From contig JAHBTM010000008.1 of assembly GCA_019638635.1 (NCBI GenBank), positions 1 through 64,000 of the forward strand: a stretch of 64,000 bases of DNA, in the 5' to 3' direction. Source of the stretch: Ferruginibacter sp. Its GTDB lineage: Bacteria > Bacteroidota > Bacteroidia > Chitinophagales > Chitinophagaceae. The notes under the pieces were generated by a model. That model saw nothing but the letters and a program-made list of their open reading frames with translations, did not search any database and was not told the DNA's origin. Shown here one piece after another: positions 63,421 through 64,000 of the stretch. The position numbers and the translations under genes were made by a program. The stretch's first letter is position 1; each line of letters opens with the position of its first letter.

Positions 63421-64000
63421 ATGCCTGATTACCTGATACCGTGGTTTGGTTACCTGGCCTCCCTGTTCCTGATCCTCGCGCTGAGCACCAACCGCGATTT
63501 GAAATTCAGGTGGTTCACATTGTGCGGTAACATTTCATTTATCGTGTACTCGATACTGTTACCATCCATTCCCGTACTCATTACCAACACCATCCTACTC
63601 GGTATCAACATTTATTACCTGCGCAAACTGTACCGTAAACAGGAGAGTTTCGACTTGATTGAATTTAAAGGAAACGAAGCATTAGCCAACAAGTTTCTGG
63701 AATTTCATCAAAAAGAAATAGCGCTGTATTTTCCTGATTTCGATAAAGAGCAACTGAACAACAGCCTCAACTTTGTTGTTCTTAGAGATTTGGTTATAGC
63801 CAATATGTTTTCGGCAAAAGTTTCAGCCGAAGGCGATGCTGTGGTACATATAAATTTTACGGTAGCCCGCTACCGGGATTTTAAAGTTGGACAATACATT
63901 TTCAATAAAGAAAAAGATTTCCTCACTTCCAGGAATATCCGGCGTATTGTGTACACCCAGGTGAAACACAAAGGGCATATTGAATACCTCAAAGCTATGG
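63421..64000 (+). CDS. YgjV-like inner-membrane protein with C-terminal extension (partial)
   Basis: 193 residues visible, frame open at the right edge. I translated it from the ATG at 63421, 3 nt after the aminotransferase stop. Residues 1-70 carry three membrane segments (IPWFGYLASLFLILALS, TLCGNISFIVYSILL, VLITNTILLGINIYYLRKLY), the layout of the small YgjV family. Residues from about 78 form a soluble domain (LANKFLEFHQKEIALYFPDF, VVHINFTVARYRDFKVGQYI) that resembles a GNAT-like or related alpha/beta fold. The protein continues beyond the window. Confidence 0.75.
   Translation, partial: MPDYLIPWFGYLASLFLILALSTNRDLKFRWFTLCGNISFIVYSILLPSIPVLITNTILLGINIYYLRKLYRKQESFDLIEFKGNEALANKFLEFHQKEIALYFPDFDKEQLNNSLNFVVLRDLVIANMFSAKVSAEGDAVVHINFTVARYRDFKVGQYIFNKEKDFLTSRNIRRIVYTQVKHKGHIEYLKAM

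Overview
The window reads as chromosomal DNA of a member of the phylum Bacteroidota, most likely of the Chitinophagales/Chitinophagaceae type. The reasons are a PorP/SprF-family type IX secretion protein, many short lipoproteins with an SCKK or GCKK start, promoters of the TTTG/TTG - 19 to 21 nt - TAnnTTTG type, weak ribosome binding sites, a fused branched-chain E1 dehydrogenase, a short-form AMP nucleosidase and a three-gene transhydrogenase. Gene density is high and most genes are housekeeping. I see no rRNA, tRNA, CRISPR array or prophage.

Layout. 1-9.9 kb, mostly minus strand: the start of a large secreted repeat protein and its PorP-like neighbour, a ribD-transporter-yigZ operon, prmC diverging from it, an ExbB/ExbD pair, a band-7 protein, peptidase T and a SlyD-type isomerase. 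10-12.2 kb: namZ and fmt. 12.2-19.6 kb, minus: a LysM wall protein, an RNA cytosine methyltransferase, pntB-pntAB-pntAA, a methyltransferase, folA and thyA (nucleotide and NADPH metabolism together). 19.7-22.9 kb: mnmA, a lipoprotein, DinB and GNAT proteins. 22.9-28.7 kb: three tandem paralogous lipoproteins, the third broken by an in-frame TAG. 28.8-31.5 kb: two unrelated-subfamily isocitrate dehydrogenases in tandem. 31.5-32.2 kb: a RAYT-like HuH transposase containing a perfect palindrome and tandem repeats. 32.6-34.6 kb: a lipoprotein and a THUMP RNA methyltransferase. 34.7-41.9 kb: a seven-gene nucleotide-sugar operon (UDP-glucuronate/xylose, UDP-HexNAc-uronate and dTDP-rhamnose branches plus an aminotransferase), followed by divergent waaA.

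43-50 kb: thymidine kinase, cytochrome c maturation genes ccmB and ccsA/ccmD split by a pseudogene and a ypfJ-type metallopeptidase, glutamate dehydrogenase, and an orphan HsdR_N nuclease-like domain. 50-54 kb: AMP nucleosidase, a double-ATPase ABC protein and queA, followed by a non-coding stretch with two near-identical hairpin-repeat copies. 54-64 kb: an Mpo1-like protein, an Ldh-family oxidoreductase, yebC, a proline-rich secreted protein, fused E1, two DUF1573 proteins, a trypsin-like protein without a signal peptide, an aminotransferase and the start of a YgjV-like membrane protein.

The less ordinary content is concentrated in the lipoprotein triplet, the repeats inside the RAYT gene, the hairpin arrays after queA, the two adjacent isocitrate dehydrogenases with a structured leader, and several promoters that sit on or just before start codons. 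No complete new defence or metabolic system is evident; the best candidates for undescribed biology are the repeat/RAYT pair and the tandem surface-lipoprotein family.
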